DNA of 64,000 bases, taken from positions 8,432,001 to 8,496,000 of the forward strand of contig CP109468.1 of assembly GCA_036227345.1 (NCBI GenBank), read 5' to 3'. The translations under genes were made by a program, and so were the position numbers. Shown here in pieces: positions 32,523 to 40,400 of the stretch. Every line of letters begins with the position of its first letter. Position 1 is the stretch's first letter. The notes under the pieces are model-generated. The model did not search any database. It was not told the DNA's origin and worked only from the letters and a program-made list of their open reading frames with translations. Source of the DNA: Streptomyces sp. NBC_01463 (GTDB taxonomy: Bacteria > Actinomycetota > Actinomycetes > Streptomycetales > Streptomycetaceae).

Positions 32523-33230
32523 ATGACCACCACACTGATCACCGGAGCGAACAAGGGCCTGGGCCGCGAGACCGCCCGCCGGCTGGTCGCCGCAGGCCAC
32601 ACCGTCTACATCGGAAGCCGGGACGCCGGGCGCGGGCGCCTCGCCGCAGAGGAACTGGGCGCACGAACGGTCGTTCTCGACGTCACCGACGACGCGTCCG
32701 TCGAAGCCGCCGCCCGTGCCGTCGAGGCGGACGGCGGACTGGACGTACTGATCAACAACGCGGGCGTCGAAGGCCGGGGCGCGGAGAACGAGGTGGTCGG
32801 CGCCGCGGATGTCACCGCCGACATGATGCGCCGGACCTTCGAGACGAACGTCTTCGGCACGGTACGCGTCACCCACGCGTTCCTGCCCCTGCTGCGGCGG
32901 TCCGCCGCCCCGGTCGTCGTGAACCTCAGCAGCGGCCTCGCCTCGCTGGCCCGCGTCACCGACCCCGGCACCCCGACGCACGCCTACCCGGGTGTGGCGT
33001 ATCCCGCCTCGAAGACCGCGGTGAACATGATCACCGTGCAGTACGCCAAGGCGTTCCCGGACATCCGGATCAACGCCGTGGAACCCGGCTACACGAAGAC
33101 CGATCTCAACGGGAACACCGGCGTGCAGACGGTCGAGCAGGGCGCCGCGATCATCGTCCGGATGGCGCTCCTGGGCCCCGACGGGCCCACCGGGGGCTTC
33201 TTCTCCGCCGAGGGGCCGCTGCCGTGGTGA
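32523..33230 (+). CDS. SDR family oxidoreductase
   Basis: A 235-residue short-chain dehydrogenase. The cofactor motif is TLITGANKGLGRETARRL, NNAG is in VLINNAGVEGRG, the catalytic Ser is in VVNLSSGLASL and Tyr160/Lys164 in YPASKTA. Lysine and arginine after the glycine motif (NKGLGRE, GSRDAGR) favour NADPH. It resembles carbonyl-reductase-type SDRs. Divergent from the XRE/MmyB regulator, which probably controls it. Confidence 0.9.
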   Translation: MTTTLITGANKGLGRETARRLVAAGHTVYIGSRDAGRGRLAAEELGARTVVLDVTDDASVEAAARAVEADGGLDVLINNAGVEGRGAENEVVGAADVTADMMRRTFETNVFGTVRVTHAFLPLLRRSAAPVVVNLSSGLASLARVTDPGTPTHAYPGVAYPASKTAVNMITVQYAKAFPDIRINAVEPGYTKTDLNGNTGVQTVEQGAAIIVRMALLGPDGPTGGFFSAEGPLPW

Positions 33231-33317
33231 CGGCGCGCGCGACCCGGAACACCGGGCCCGGGCGGGGAAGTGGTCAGGAGGGGCCCCGGACATGGCATAC
33301 GGTGGGGAACACAACGA

Positions 33318-33391
33318 CGCGGGGTGGAGCAGCTCGGTAGCTCGCTGGGCTCATAACCCAGAGGTCGCAGGTTCAAATCCTGTCCCCGCTA
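33318..33391 (+). tRNA. initiator tRNA-fMet (anticodon CAT)
   Basis: A 74-nt tRNA gene with no encoded CCA. Its first base C1 faces T72, so the top of the acceptor stem is unpaired. The anticodon stem carries three consecutive G-C pairs (CTGGG/CCCAG around CTCATAA), and A11 pairs with T24 in the D stem. Those three features together mark the formyl-methionine initiator rather than the elongator. A T-arm GGTTCAAATCC is present. A strong hairpin follows 7 bp later. Confidence 0.96.
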
Positions 33392-33398
33392 CTGTCGG

Positions 33399-33434
33399 AG
33401 CAGGGCCCGGAACCATCAGGTTCCGGGCCCTGCT
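33399..33434 (+). terminator. hairpin terminator after tRNA-fMet
   Basis: AGCAGGGCCCGGAACC pairs perfectly with GGTTCCGGGCCCTGCT over 16 bp, with a 4-base loop ATCA. Confidence 0.85.
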
Positions 33435-33554
33435 GCATGTGTGCGGTGGGCCGGTGAGTGCACTTGCACCGGCCCGCGGCCGACCGGGCGAGGGCTTTCC
33501 GGCGGGGAGAAAACCACTGGTGCCGGGTCCGCCGCACCCGGAGACTGACCCTTC

Positions 33555-34364
33555 ATGACGATCAAGCCCCCGACCGGCCCCCTGTGCACCCGTGAGTCGC
33601 TCGCCTCCGACCTGCGCGCACTGGGCATACGCCCGGGCGAGACGCTTCTTGTGCACTCCTCGCTCAGTTCGCTCGGCTGGGTCTGCGGCGGCCCCGGTGC
33701 CGTGGTCTCGGCGCTGCTCGACACCCTCGGGCCCGAAGGCACCCTGGTCGTCCCGACGCACTCCGCGGACAACTCTGACCCGGCGCACTGGACCAACCCG
33801 CCCGTTCCGGAGGCCTGGTGGGACGGCATCCGGGCCGCGACGCCGGCTTTCGACGCGCGTACCACACGCAGCCTGGGGGTGGGCGTCATCCCGGAGACGC
33901 TCCGCACCTGGCCCGGAGCGCTCCGCAGCAGCCACCCGCAGACCTCGTTCGCGGCCGTGGGACCGCGCGCCACCGCGATCGTCGACGGCCACGCGCTCGA
34001 CTGCAGGCTCGGCGAGCGCAGCCCGTTGGCCCGGCTGGAGGAGGCGGACGCCCGGATTCTGCTCCTGGGCGCGGGATTCGACTCCTGTACCGCGTTCCAC
34101 CTGGCCGAGTACCGGATCGCCGCACCGCAGGTGCGGAACTCCTTCGCGGCCATGACCCCGCGGGGCCGCCGCTGGAGCACGGTGGGCGACACCTCCATCT
34201 CCTCCGAACGCTTCGACGACCTGGGCGCGTCCTTCGAGAAGGGGCACCCGGTGGCACGGGGCAGGGTCGGCGGCGCGGAGACCCGGCTGTTCCCGCTCAC
34301 CGACGCCGTGGCCCATGCGGTGGCCTGGCTGCCCGAGCACCGGCCGCGGGCACACGGCGTCTGA
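33555..34364 (+). CDS. aminoglycoside N(3)-acetyltransferase family protein
   Basis: A 269-residue protein of the AAC(3) (antibiotic NAT) family. Characteristic stretches are TRESLASDLRALGIRPGETLLVHSSLSSLGWVCGGPGAVVSALLDTLGPEGTLVVPTHSADNSDPAHW, TRSLGVGVIPETLRTWPGALRSSHPQTSFAAVGP, LLLGAGFDSCTAFHLAEYR. Active members acetylate the 3-amino group of 2-deoxystreptamine antibiotics using acetyl-CoA; many chromosomal homologues act on other amines. No aminoglycoside cluster lies nearby, so resistance is possible but unproven. GGAGA precedes ATG 33555. Confidence 0.88.
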   Translation: MTIKPPTGPLCTRESLASDLRALGIRPGETLLVHSSLSSLGWVCGGPGAVVSALLDTLGPEGTLVVPTHSADNSDPAHWTNPPVPEAWWDGIRAATPAFDARTTRSLGVGVIPETLRTWPGALRSSHPQTSFAAVGPRATAIVDGHALDCRLGERSPLARLEEADARILLLGAGFDSCTAFHLAEYRIAAPQVRNSFAAMTPRGRRWSTVGDTSISSERFDDLGASFEKGHPVARGRVGGAETRLFPLTDAVAHAVAWLPEHRPRAHGV

Positions 34365-34473
34365 CCGCGGTCGGAGTACCGGTGCCCGCTCGGGCAAGGC
34401 GCGGACCGGACACCGCGTTGCCGCCGAGCCACGATGCCGTCGGACACCGTGTTCCCGGCCGGCGAGCAGACCG

Positions 34474-35514
34474 TCAGGGACCGGCAGGCGAGCTACTGGC
34501 ACGGGTCGGGTTCGCGGTGTGACCGATCGGCGGTCCGGCGGCTCGGTCTCCCGCCGCGTCCGCGTACCGGCGGGCCAGGAGCGCGAAGGCATCCCTGAGC
34601 TCCGCCGGGCCGACGACCGTGATGTCGGTGTCGAACGCGCCGACGGCGGCGGCCAGGCCGGGCCACGACCAAGAGCCCAGGACGAGCCGGCACCGGTTCG
34701 GGCCGAGGGCCTCGACGATGCCGTCCCGGGCATAGCGCGACACGGCGGCCGCGGGCAGGCCGAGAATCACCTCGCCGCGGCACGGCCAGGTGCCGGTGCC
34801 GCCCGTGCCCCGGAACCGGCCCGCCACGAAGGCGGTCACATCGCCCCCGGGCAGTTCGCGCGGGGTGAAGCGGGGGCCCCTGGGGGTGCGCGGGGTGATC
34901 CGGTCGGCGCGGAAGGTGCGCCAGTCCTCCCGGTCGAGGTCCCAGGCGACGAGGTACCAGCGCCCGCCCCACGTCACGAGGTGGTGGGGCTGCACCCGGC
35001 GCGGTGATTTCGCCTCCGGCGGGCCCGCGGCGGCGTAGTCGAGCCGCAGCACCTCACGCGCGTGCACGGCGGCGCTGAGCGCCATGAGCACGGCGCTGTC
35101 GGCCTGGGGGTGGGCCCCGGGTGCCGCACGCTCCACGGCGGTGACCCGGAGGGTGTCGACGCGGTGGCGCAGCCGGGCCGGCATGACCTGCCGGACGGTG
35201 TTCAGGGCGCGCGCAGCGGCCTCCTCGATCCCGGCCCCCGTCGTGGTGGCGGTCTGCAGGGCGATGGCGAGGGCGACCGCCTGTTCGTCGTCGAACAGCA
35301 GCGGCGGCAGTTCGGCCCCCGCGTCGAGCCGGTACCCGCCCTCGGGCCCCTTGAAGGCCAGTACGGGATAGCCGAGCTCCCGCAGACGGTCGATGTCGCG
35401 GCGGACCGTGCGCGCGCTGACGTCCAGGCGCTCGGCCAGCAGCGCCCCCGGCCAGTCCCGGCGGGCCTGCAGCAGTGAGAGCAGTGACAGCAGTCGCGCT
35501 GATGTCTTCGGCAT
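34474..35514 (-). CDS. WYL domain/DeoR-like HTH regulator
   Basis: A 346-residue YafY-type regulator. The N-terminal DeoR-like HTH reads RLLSLLSLLQARRDWPGALLAERLDVSARTVRRDIDRLRELGYPVLAFKGPEGGYRLDAG. The central WYL domain (LRLDYAAAG, RRVQPHHLVTWGGRWYLVAWDLDREDWRTFRADRI) binds an unknown ligand, and a WCX-type C-terminal region follows. The ATG at 35514 is used; ATG 35523 is an alternative. It is divergent from the DinB gene, a common regulator/DinB pairing in actinomycetes. Confidence 0.88.
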   Translation of the reverse strand: MPKTSARLLSLLSLLQARRDWPGALLAERLDVSARTVRRDIDRLRELGYPVLAFKGPEGGYRLDAGAELPPLLFDDEQAVALAIALQTATTTGAGIEEAAARALNTVRQVMPARLRHRVDTLRVTAVERAAPGAHPQADSAVLMALSAAVHAREVLRLDYAAAGPPEAKSPRRVQPHHLVTWGGRWYLVAWDLDREDWRTFRADRITPRTPRGPRFTPRELPGGDVTAFVAGRFRGTGGTGTWPCRGEVILGLPAAAVSRYARDGIVEALGPNRCRLVLGSWSWPGLAAAVGAFDTDITVVGPAELRDAFALLARRYADAAGDRAAGPPIGHTANPTRASSSPAGP

Positions 35515-35615
35515 GCCTCCCATGGTGCCCGGAGAAGCGGCCATGACCTGACCGCTTCTCCTGCGACGGTAGGTGTGTGCAGGACCACGGGACCCACCGG
35601 AAGGAACCGATCGCC

Positions 35616-36194
35616 ATGACCCCCTCCACCACGCCGCAGCCCGCCGTCGACGCCGAGCGCGAGGATCTTCTCGCCGCGCTCGCGGCAGCCAGATCGGCGC
35701 TCGTCGCCACGACCCGGGACCTCGACGACGAGCAGGCCGCACGGACCCCGACCGCGGGCGCGCTCTGCCTGGGCGGGCTGATCAAGCACGTCGCGTCCAC
35801 GGAGGAGAGCTGGATGCGGTTCGTGGTCTCGGGCCCGTCCGCCATGGGCCACGACCTGCCCGAGGGAGTCACCTGGGCGGACCTCGCGGCCGGTACCGCG
35901 CGCGAGATCCCGAAGTGGATGACCGACCACCAGGACGAGTTCCGGATGCTGCCCGGCGACACCCTGGCCGGGGTCGTCGCCCGTTACGAGCAGGTCGCCG
36001 CCAGGACCGAGGAGGTCATCGCCTCCGTACCCGACCTGTCCGCGACCCACCCGCTGCCCGCGGCACCCTGGCACGAGCCGGGAGCGGTGCGCAGCGTGCG
36101 GCGGGTCCTGACGCACGTCATCGCCGAGACCGCCCAGCACGCCGGGCACGCGGACATCCTCCGCGAGACGATCGACGGCCGGACCGCCACCTGA
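35616..36194 (+). CDS. DinB/DUF664 family protein
   Basis: A 192-residue four-helix-bundle protein of the DinB/YfiT family. It has LCLGGLIKHVASTEESWMRFVVSG near the middle and RVLTHVIAETAQHAGHADILRETIDG near the end; the histidines in IKHVA and HVIAETAQHAGH form the expected metal site. DUF664 proteins of actinobacteria are linked to mycothiol-dependent transfer reactions. An AAGGA site precedes ATG 35616. Likely controlled by the divergent WYL regulator. Confidence 0.87.
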   Translation: MTPSTTPQPAVDAEREDLLAALAAARSALVATTRDLDDEQAARTPTAGALCLGGLIKHVASTEESWMRFVVSGPSAMGHDLPEGVTWADLAAGTAREIPKWMTDHQDEFRMLPGDTLAGVVARYEQVAARTEEVIASVPDLSATHPLPAAPWHEPGAVRSVRRVLTHVIAETAQHAGHADILRETIDGRTAT

Positions 36195-36243
36195 CCGGCA
36201 GCCCACCTGCGACGTGTACGGAACCGAGGAGAACGGAACCACT

Positions 36244-36357
36244 GTGAAGCTGTACGAACGGGAGCGGGCAGACGCCCGGGGCAGCGCGCCCGCCGTCGCC
36301 CCCGGAATGAACGCCCCGGTGACCGGCCCCCGTGCGCGCCCCGGTGCGCCCCGATGA
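36244..36357 (+). CDS. possible 37-codon ORF overlapping the AlkZ-like gene
   Basis: A GTG frame after an AGGAG (36227-36231, spacing 12) encoding a basic, proline-rich 37-residue peptide (VKLYERERADARGS... GARPGAPR). Its TGA overlaps the next ATG as ATGA, the usual arrangement for translational coupling. No similarity is recognised; it may serve only to carry ribosomes into the AlkZ-like gene, which has no ribosome site of its own. Confidence 0.35.
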   Translation: MKLYERERADARGSAPAVAPGMNAPVTGPRARPGAPR

Positions 36358-37454
36358 CCGTTCTCGGCACCCGGGCGCTCAACCGCGCGACGCTCGCCCG
36401 GCAGCTCCTGCTCGACCGCGCGGATCTGCCCGCGCTCGACGCCGTCGCGCACCTCGGCGGTCTCCAGGCGCAGGAGCCGCAGGAACCGTTCACCGGGCTC
36501 TGGTCACGGCTGCGCGCCTTCGACCCGGCGGTGCTCTCGGACCTCCTCACGGGACGGGACGTGGTCCGGACGCACCTCATGCGCCGCACCGTCCACCTCG
36601 TCACCGCGGACGACGCGCTGACCTGGCGGGCCCGGCACGACGCCATGCTGCGGCAACGGGTGCTCGGCACGTACCGGAGCGAACTCGCCGGGGTGGACCT
36701 CGACGAACTCGCCGCGGCCGGCCGTGCCGTCATGGCCGACGGTGTCCCACGATCGATGACCCAGCTCGCCCGGGAGGTCGCCGGCCGCTGGCCGGCGCCG
36801 GGGGCGCGCCCCCTCGGCGAGATGCTGGTCGCCGCGCTCGTCCCGATGGTGCAGACGCCGCCGCGCGGGCTCTGGCGCACCAAGGGAGGGGTGCGCAACG
36901 TGCCGCTCGCCGACTGGCTGGGCCGCGCCGCCGACCCGCCCGCTCCTGACGGCACCGACCCCGTCGGTCAAGCCCTGGCCCGCCGCTATCTGGCCGCCTA
37001 CGGGCCCGCCGCCTCGGCCGACCTGCGGGCCTGGAGCGGCCTGGCCGGACTGCCGGCGGCGATCGCCGCGATCCGGGAGGAGCTGGTGACCTTCCGCGAC
37101 GAGCGGGGCCGCGAACTCCTGGACCTGCCCGACGCGCCGAGGCCCGACCCCGACACGCCCGCCCCGGTGCGCTTCCTGCCCGCGTTCGACAACGCGATCC
37201 TCGGCTATCAGGACCGCACCCGGATCATCGACGACGCCCACCGCGGCCTGTCGGTCGCCGGTGAGCGTGTCGTCCTCGTCGACGGCCGGGTCGCCGCGAC
37301 GTGGAGCGTCGAGGAGGACACCGTGACGGTGACTCCGCTGACCCGCCTCGGCCGGAGCGACCGCAGCGCCGTCACCGAGGAGGGGCGGGAGCTGGCGGCG
37401 TTCCTCTCGGACGACGCGAGCCGACGCGTCCGGATCGCCCCTTCTCCCCGCTGA
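36354..37454 (+). CDS. AlkZ-like winged-helix DNA glycosylase (HTH_42 family)
   Basis: A 366-residue protein of the HTH_42/YcaQ family: three tandem winged-helix-like units plus a beta-barrel. The catalytic pair of the AlkZ group, Q-x-Q, is present as Gln38-Ala-Gln40 in AHLGGLQAQEP, and the downstream THLMRRTVHLV block matches the conserved DNA-contact hairpin region. FLPAFDNAILGYQDRTRII and HRG form the C-terminal part. Streptomyces AlkZ proteins remove bulky or crosslinked alkylpurines and give self-resistance to genotoxic metabolites. No such cluster is nearby, so this may be one of the dispersed AlkZ-like copies. The start overlaps a short upstream ORF. Confidence 0.82.
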   Translation: MTVLGTRALNRATLARQLLLDRADLPALDAVAHLGGLQAQEPQEPFTGLWSRLRAFDPAVLSDLLTGRDVVRTHLMRRTVHLVTADDALTWRARHDAMLRQRVLGTYRSELAGVDLDELAAAGRAVMADGVPRSMTQLAREVAGRWPAPGARPLGEMLVAALVPMVQTPPRGLWRTKGGVRNVPLADWLGRAADPPAPDGTDPVGQALARRYLAAYGPAASADLRAWSGLAGLPAAIAAIREELVTFRDERGRELLDLPDAPRPDPDTPAPVRFLPAFDNAILGYQDRTRIIDDAHRGLSVAGERVVLVDGRVAATWSVEEDTVTVTPLTRLGRSDRSAVTEEGRELAAFLSDDASRRVRIAPSPR

Positions 37455-37502
37455 CCACGACGGCGGGAAGAGACGGCGAACCGGTGCGTCCTTGGCCGCG
37501 CA

Positions 37503-38369
37503 TCAACGGAAGGCGGCCCGGTTGGCGTGCAGGAACTGGGCGAAGGTGCGGGGTTCGCGGCCGGTCAGGTTCTCGACCTCGCGGGTCGTCCCGGCCAGCG
37601 AGCCGGTCGCGACCTCGGCCCACAAGTGGGCTACGTCGTCGGCGAACTGCGCGGGAACCCCCAGCGTCCGGAGCCGCAGGGCCATCGCGTCAGGCCCCAG
37701 GCTCACGATGCCGACGGGCCGGCCGAGGACGGGGGAGAGCTGCCCGGCGATCTCGGCCATCGTCAGCGCTTCGGGGCCGGTCAGCACGAACGCGCGTCCC
37801 GTGCCCCCGTCCTCCGTGAGCAGCGAGGCCGCACAGGCGGCGATGTCGTAGCAGTCGACGTACGAGACGGGGGCGTCGGGAGCGGCCGCGATGAGACTTC
37901 CGTCGTCGCTGAACGTGCCCGCTCCCGTGAGGAAGTTCTGCATGAAGCCGCTGGGCTGGAGCAGCGACCAGTCGACGCCCGACGCCTTGAGATGCTGCTC
38001 GATCTCCCAGTGCGCCCCCTCGGCGAGCCTGCCGCCCCGGTGCGCGTGCCAGACCGAGACCTTGACGATGCGGGTCACGCCCGCACGTACGGCCGCGTCG
38101 ATCACGGCCTTCTGCTGGGCGATCATCGGCTGGGGTGCCCCGTCGGCGGTGGGGGCGGCCCCCGCGGAGTTGAGCAGCAGTCGGTCGGCACCCACCAGCG
38201 CCGCCGCGACGGAGCCGGGGTCGTCGAGGTCCCCGACGACGTACCGGCAGCCGAGCGCGCGGCCCTTGTCGGCATTCCGGACGAGCGCCGTGAACTCCAC
38301 CCGGAGTTCCCGCAGCCGGCGGACCAGATGTCTGCCGATGGAGCCGGTGGCTCCGGTGACCAGAATCAT
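37503..38369 (-). CDS. NmrA-like NAD(P)H-binding SDR
   Basis: A 288-residue atypical short-chain dehydrogenase. The nucleotide-binding motif is MILVTGATGSIGRHLVRRL, followed by FTALVRNADKGRALGCRYVVGDLDDPGSV. The catalytic tyrosine is missing at its usual place, as in NmrA/HSCARG-like redox sensors; LQPSGFMQNFLTGAG and the C-terminal EVENLTGREPRTFAQFLHANRAAF are typical. It is divergent from the TetR gene at 38494 and shares an operator-bearing 124-bp region; a GAAGGG precedes ATG 38369. Confidence 0.88.
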   Translation of the reverse strand: MILVTGATGSIGRHLVRRLRELRVEFTALVRNADKGRALGCRYVVGDLDDPGSVAAALVGADRLLLNSAGAAPTADGAPQPMIAQQKAVIDAAVRAGVTRIVKVSVWHAHRGGRLAEGAHWEIEQHLKASGVDWSLLQPSGFMQNFLTGAGTFSDDGSLIAAAPDAPVSYVDCYDIAACAASLLTEDGGTGRAFVLTGPEALTMAEIAGQLSPVLGRPVGIVSLGPDAMALRLRTLGVPAQFADDVAHLWAEVATGSLAGTTREVENLTGREPRTFAQFLHANRAAFR

Positions 38370-38404
38370 GTGACGCCCTTCGTCTAAAGTGAGGATCCCT
38401 CGGG

Positions 38405-38430
38405 ATAATAAGTCGAGTACCCCTCGACTT
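38405..38430. promoter_or_regulatory. TetR-type operator overlapping the SDR promoter
   Basis: AAGTCGAG (38410-38417), TACCC, CTCGACTT (38423-38430) is a perfect 21-bp inverted repeat. On the minus strand it fills the space between a TGTCAA -35-like box and a TATTAT -10 box (38410-38405), so bound repressor would block the NmrA-SDR promoter. The TetR gene is adjacent. Confidence 0.65.
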
Positions 38431-38493
38431 GACAAGGGCAGGCACAGGAACAGACGCAGGACCAGGCACAAGGGCGGACAGGTGAGCACACAG

Positions 38494-39072
38494 ATGAGCA
38501 GCACTCGAACACGTCGGCCGCGCGCCGACGGGCAGCGGAACCAGGAGTCCATCCTGGCTGCGGCGGACGAGGCGTTCCGCGCGCAGGGCACCGGTGCGTC
38601 ACTGGGCGGGATCGCCCGCCGCGCCGGAGTGGCGATCGGGACGCTGTACGGGCACTTCCCCAACCGGCTCGCTCTGTGTGCTGCCTTGCTGCGCGAGCGG
38701 CACGCGAAGCTGTTCGCGTTCGGCGACGAACTGGGCAGGGACAGGGAGCCGTTGGACGCCCTCACGCAGTGGATGCGTGCCGTCGCGACACACGCGGCGG
38801 CCTACCGGGGGCTTGCGGAGTTGCAGATGGGCGGCCTCGGTGACGAGGCGTCGGAACTGCACGAGGCGTGCGCGCGGATGGCGGCGATCACGGACGACCT
38901 GCTGGCCGCGGCGCACGGGGCGGGTGCGGTGGGCGACGGCGTCACGGCGGCGGACGTGAACGCGCTGATGAACGCCGCGGCCTGGATGCGCGAGCAGGTG
39001 GACGACGACCATGCCGAGCACCTGCTGGAGCTGATGGTCAACGGTCTGCGGGCCGGTGCCGGCGCTCGTTAG
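38494..39072 (+). CDS. TetR family transcriptional regulator
   Basis: A 192-residue repressor. The N-terminal HTH is QESILAAADEAFRAQGTGASLGGIARRAGVAIGTLYGHFPNRLALCAALL. The ligand domain (PLDALTQWMRAVATHAAAYRGLAELQM; NALMNAAAWMREQVDDDHAEHLLELMVNGLRAG) is alpha-helical as usual. AGGTGAG lies before ATG 38494; GTG 38482 is a second option. It probably represses itself and the divergent NmrA-like SDR through the inverted repeat at 38410. Confidence 0.88.
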   Translation: MSSTRTRRPRADGQRNQESILAAADEAFRAQGTGASLGGIARRAGVAIGTLYGHFPNRLALCAALLRERHAKLFAFGDELGRDREPLDALTQWMRAVATHAAAYRGLAELQMGGLGDEASELHEACARMAAITDDLLAAAHGAGAVGDGVTAADVNALMNAAAWMREQVDDDHAEHLLELMVNGLRAGAGAR

Positions 39073-39077
39073 AGGGG

Positions 39078-39116
39078 GATGAGCGTGCGGGTCCGCGAGG
39101 GGCCCGCACGCTCATC
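39078..39116. terminator. bidirectional hairpin terminator
   Basis: GATGAGCGTGCGGG (39078-39091) pairs perfectly with CCCGCACGCTCATC (39103-39116). It lies between the convergent TetR and kinase genes; its right arm overlaps the kinase stop codon. Confidence 0.8.
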
Positions 39117-39657
39117 GGGGATCGACGCGTGCAGCGGGCAGACGCGCGAGGATCGCCGAGACGGTCTCGTCAGGGGTCAGCTCCGAACTGTCCAGCCGGA
39201 GACCGATGTCCGGGGTCTCCACGCGCAACGACCGGTCGAGCGCTTCAACGGTCCAGACCCCGTACCCGGTCTTGGCCCGTCCGGCCTCCCGGCTCCGCAC
39301 CACGTCCGTGGAGGGAGCCAGCACGACGACGTACAGGGGGCGGGTGCGCACCCCTTCCACGTACCGGAGCAGGTCCTCACCCAGGACGATGTCCTGGACG
39401 ACCGCGGTCCAGCCGTCCGATGCGTACGCGTCGGCGACCATCGCCGAGATGCGGTAGCGGAGCTCCAACTGGGCCCGGGACTCCGCCGTTTCCTCCGGAA
39501 GCAGCTCCTCGCGGCCGGAGACCGTCATCCGGCGGAAGACATCGCCCCGCACATGTGCGGCCCGCGGCAGACGAGCGCAGAGCAGTTCGGCCACCGTGGA
39601 CTTCCCCGACGCCATCACACCGGTCACCAGGACGACCGCGGAATCCAGCTCCTTCAC
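39112..39657 (-). CDS. P-loop AAA/kinase-like protein (chloramphenicol phosphotransferase-like fold)
   Basis: A 181-residue small P-loop kinase. The Walker A motif is VVLVTGVMASGKSTVAELL; a DxxR-like RGDVFRRM, the acid-rich YRISAMVADAYASDGWTAVVQDIVLGEDLLRYVEGV and a late DSSELTPDETV helix are typical of small-molecule kinases such as chloramphenicol phosphotransferase and gluconate kinase. The substrate is not predictable. No operon partner; it is upstream-adjacent to a sulfur operon but convergent with TetR and separated by about 107 bp from ssuE. Confidence 0.8.
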   Translation of the reverse strand: MKELDSAVVLVTGVMASGKSTVAELLCARLPRAAHVRGDVFRRMTVSGREELLPEETAESRAQLELRYRISAMVADAYASDGWTAVVQDIVLGEDLLRYVEGVRTRPLYVVVLAPSTDVVRSREAGRAKTGYGVWTVEALDRSLRVETPDIGLRLDSSELTPDETVSAILARLPAARVDPR

Positions 39658-39764
39658 ACGGACCTCTCCTCCAGGAACGGGCCATGCAGGCCCCCGGCAT
39701 GCTCTGCGTCCTCAGCATGCTTCTGTGCCCCCGGCCCCGTCTGCCCAACGGCACTCCAGCTTGC

Positions 39765-40322
39765 CTACTCGGCGGCCGCCAGTACCGCCGTCCGGCTGTC
39801 CAGCGCCGCGGAGAACCCGTCCGTCACCTGCGCCAGCGCCTCGGCCGAGTCGGGCGCCACGGTCAGCGCGCCGTCGTGGCCGACGGTGATGTCCTTGTCG
39901 AGCGTGAACCACCCCGGCACGATGTGCGCGGCGCCCATGGAGCTCAGCACCGGGCGCAACGCGTAGTCGATCGCCAGCACATGGGCGATGCTGCCGCCGG
40001 TGGCGAGCGGCAGGACGGTCTTGCCGGTCAGCGCGTACTGGGGGAGCACGTCGAGCAGCGACTTGAGCAGCCCGGAGTAGGCCGCCTTGTACACGGGAGT
40101 GGCGATCACCACCCCGTCCGCCTGCTCGAAGAGTTCCGTGGCCCCGACGATCGCCGGGTGCTTGAAGTCCGCGCCCAGGAGCGCGTGGGGAGGCAGTGTG
40201 CGGACCTCCAGCGAGGTCACGTCGTGGCCCTGGGCCCTCAGCCGGTCGTCCAGCTCACGCAGGAGCCGCGCGGTGCGGGAGGTCGAGGACGGGCTGCCGG
40301 ACACGGACAGGATGGTGGCCAT
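39765..40322 (-). CDS. ssuE: NADPH-dependent FMN reductase (SsuE-like)
   Basis: A 185-residue flavodoxin-fold reductase. It has TILSVSGSPSSTSRTARLLRELDDRL (FMN phosphate loop GSPSxxSRT) and ADGVVIATPVYKAAYSGLLKSLLDVLPQYALTGKTVLPLATGGSIAHVLAIDYALRPVLSSMGA, the SsuE/MsuE signature. It supplies reduced FMN to a two-component monooxygenase, here most likely the LLM enzyme at 41271 in the same operon. Last gene of the minus-strand organosulfur operon. Confidence 0.92.
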   Translation of the reverse strand: MATILSVSGSPSSTSRTARLLRELDDRLRAQGHDVTSLEVRTLPPHALLGADFKHPAIVGATELFEQADGVVIATPVYKAAYSGLLKSLLDVLPQYALTGKTVLPLATGGSIAHVLAIDYALRPVLSSMGAAHIVPGWFTLDKDITVGHDGALTVAPDSAEALAQVTDGFSAALDSRTAVLAAAE

Positions 40323-40400
40323 GGGGGAACCTTTCGGATCGGGGAACGCGAGTGGGCGGGGCGGTACCGGCCGGGCGGACGTGCGGCCGGACGACATCGG

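Noticed and set aside
33318..33391. tRNA gene as integration site of a mobile element
   Set aside because: No integrase, excisionase, or repeated 3' tRNA end is found in the window, and genes on both sides look resident.
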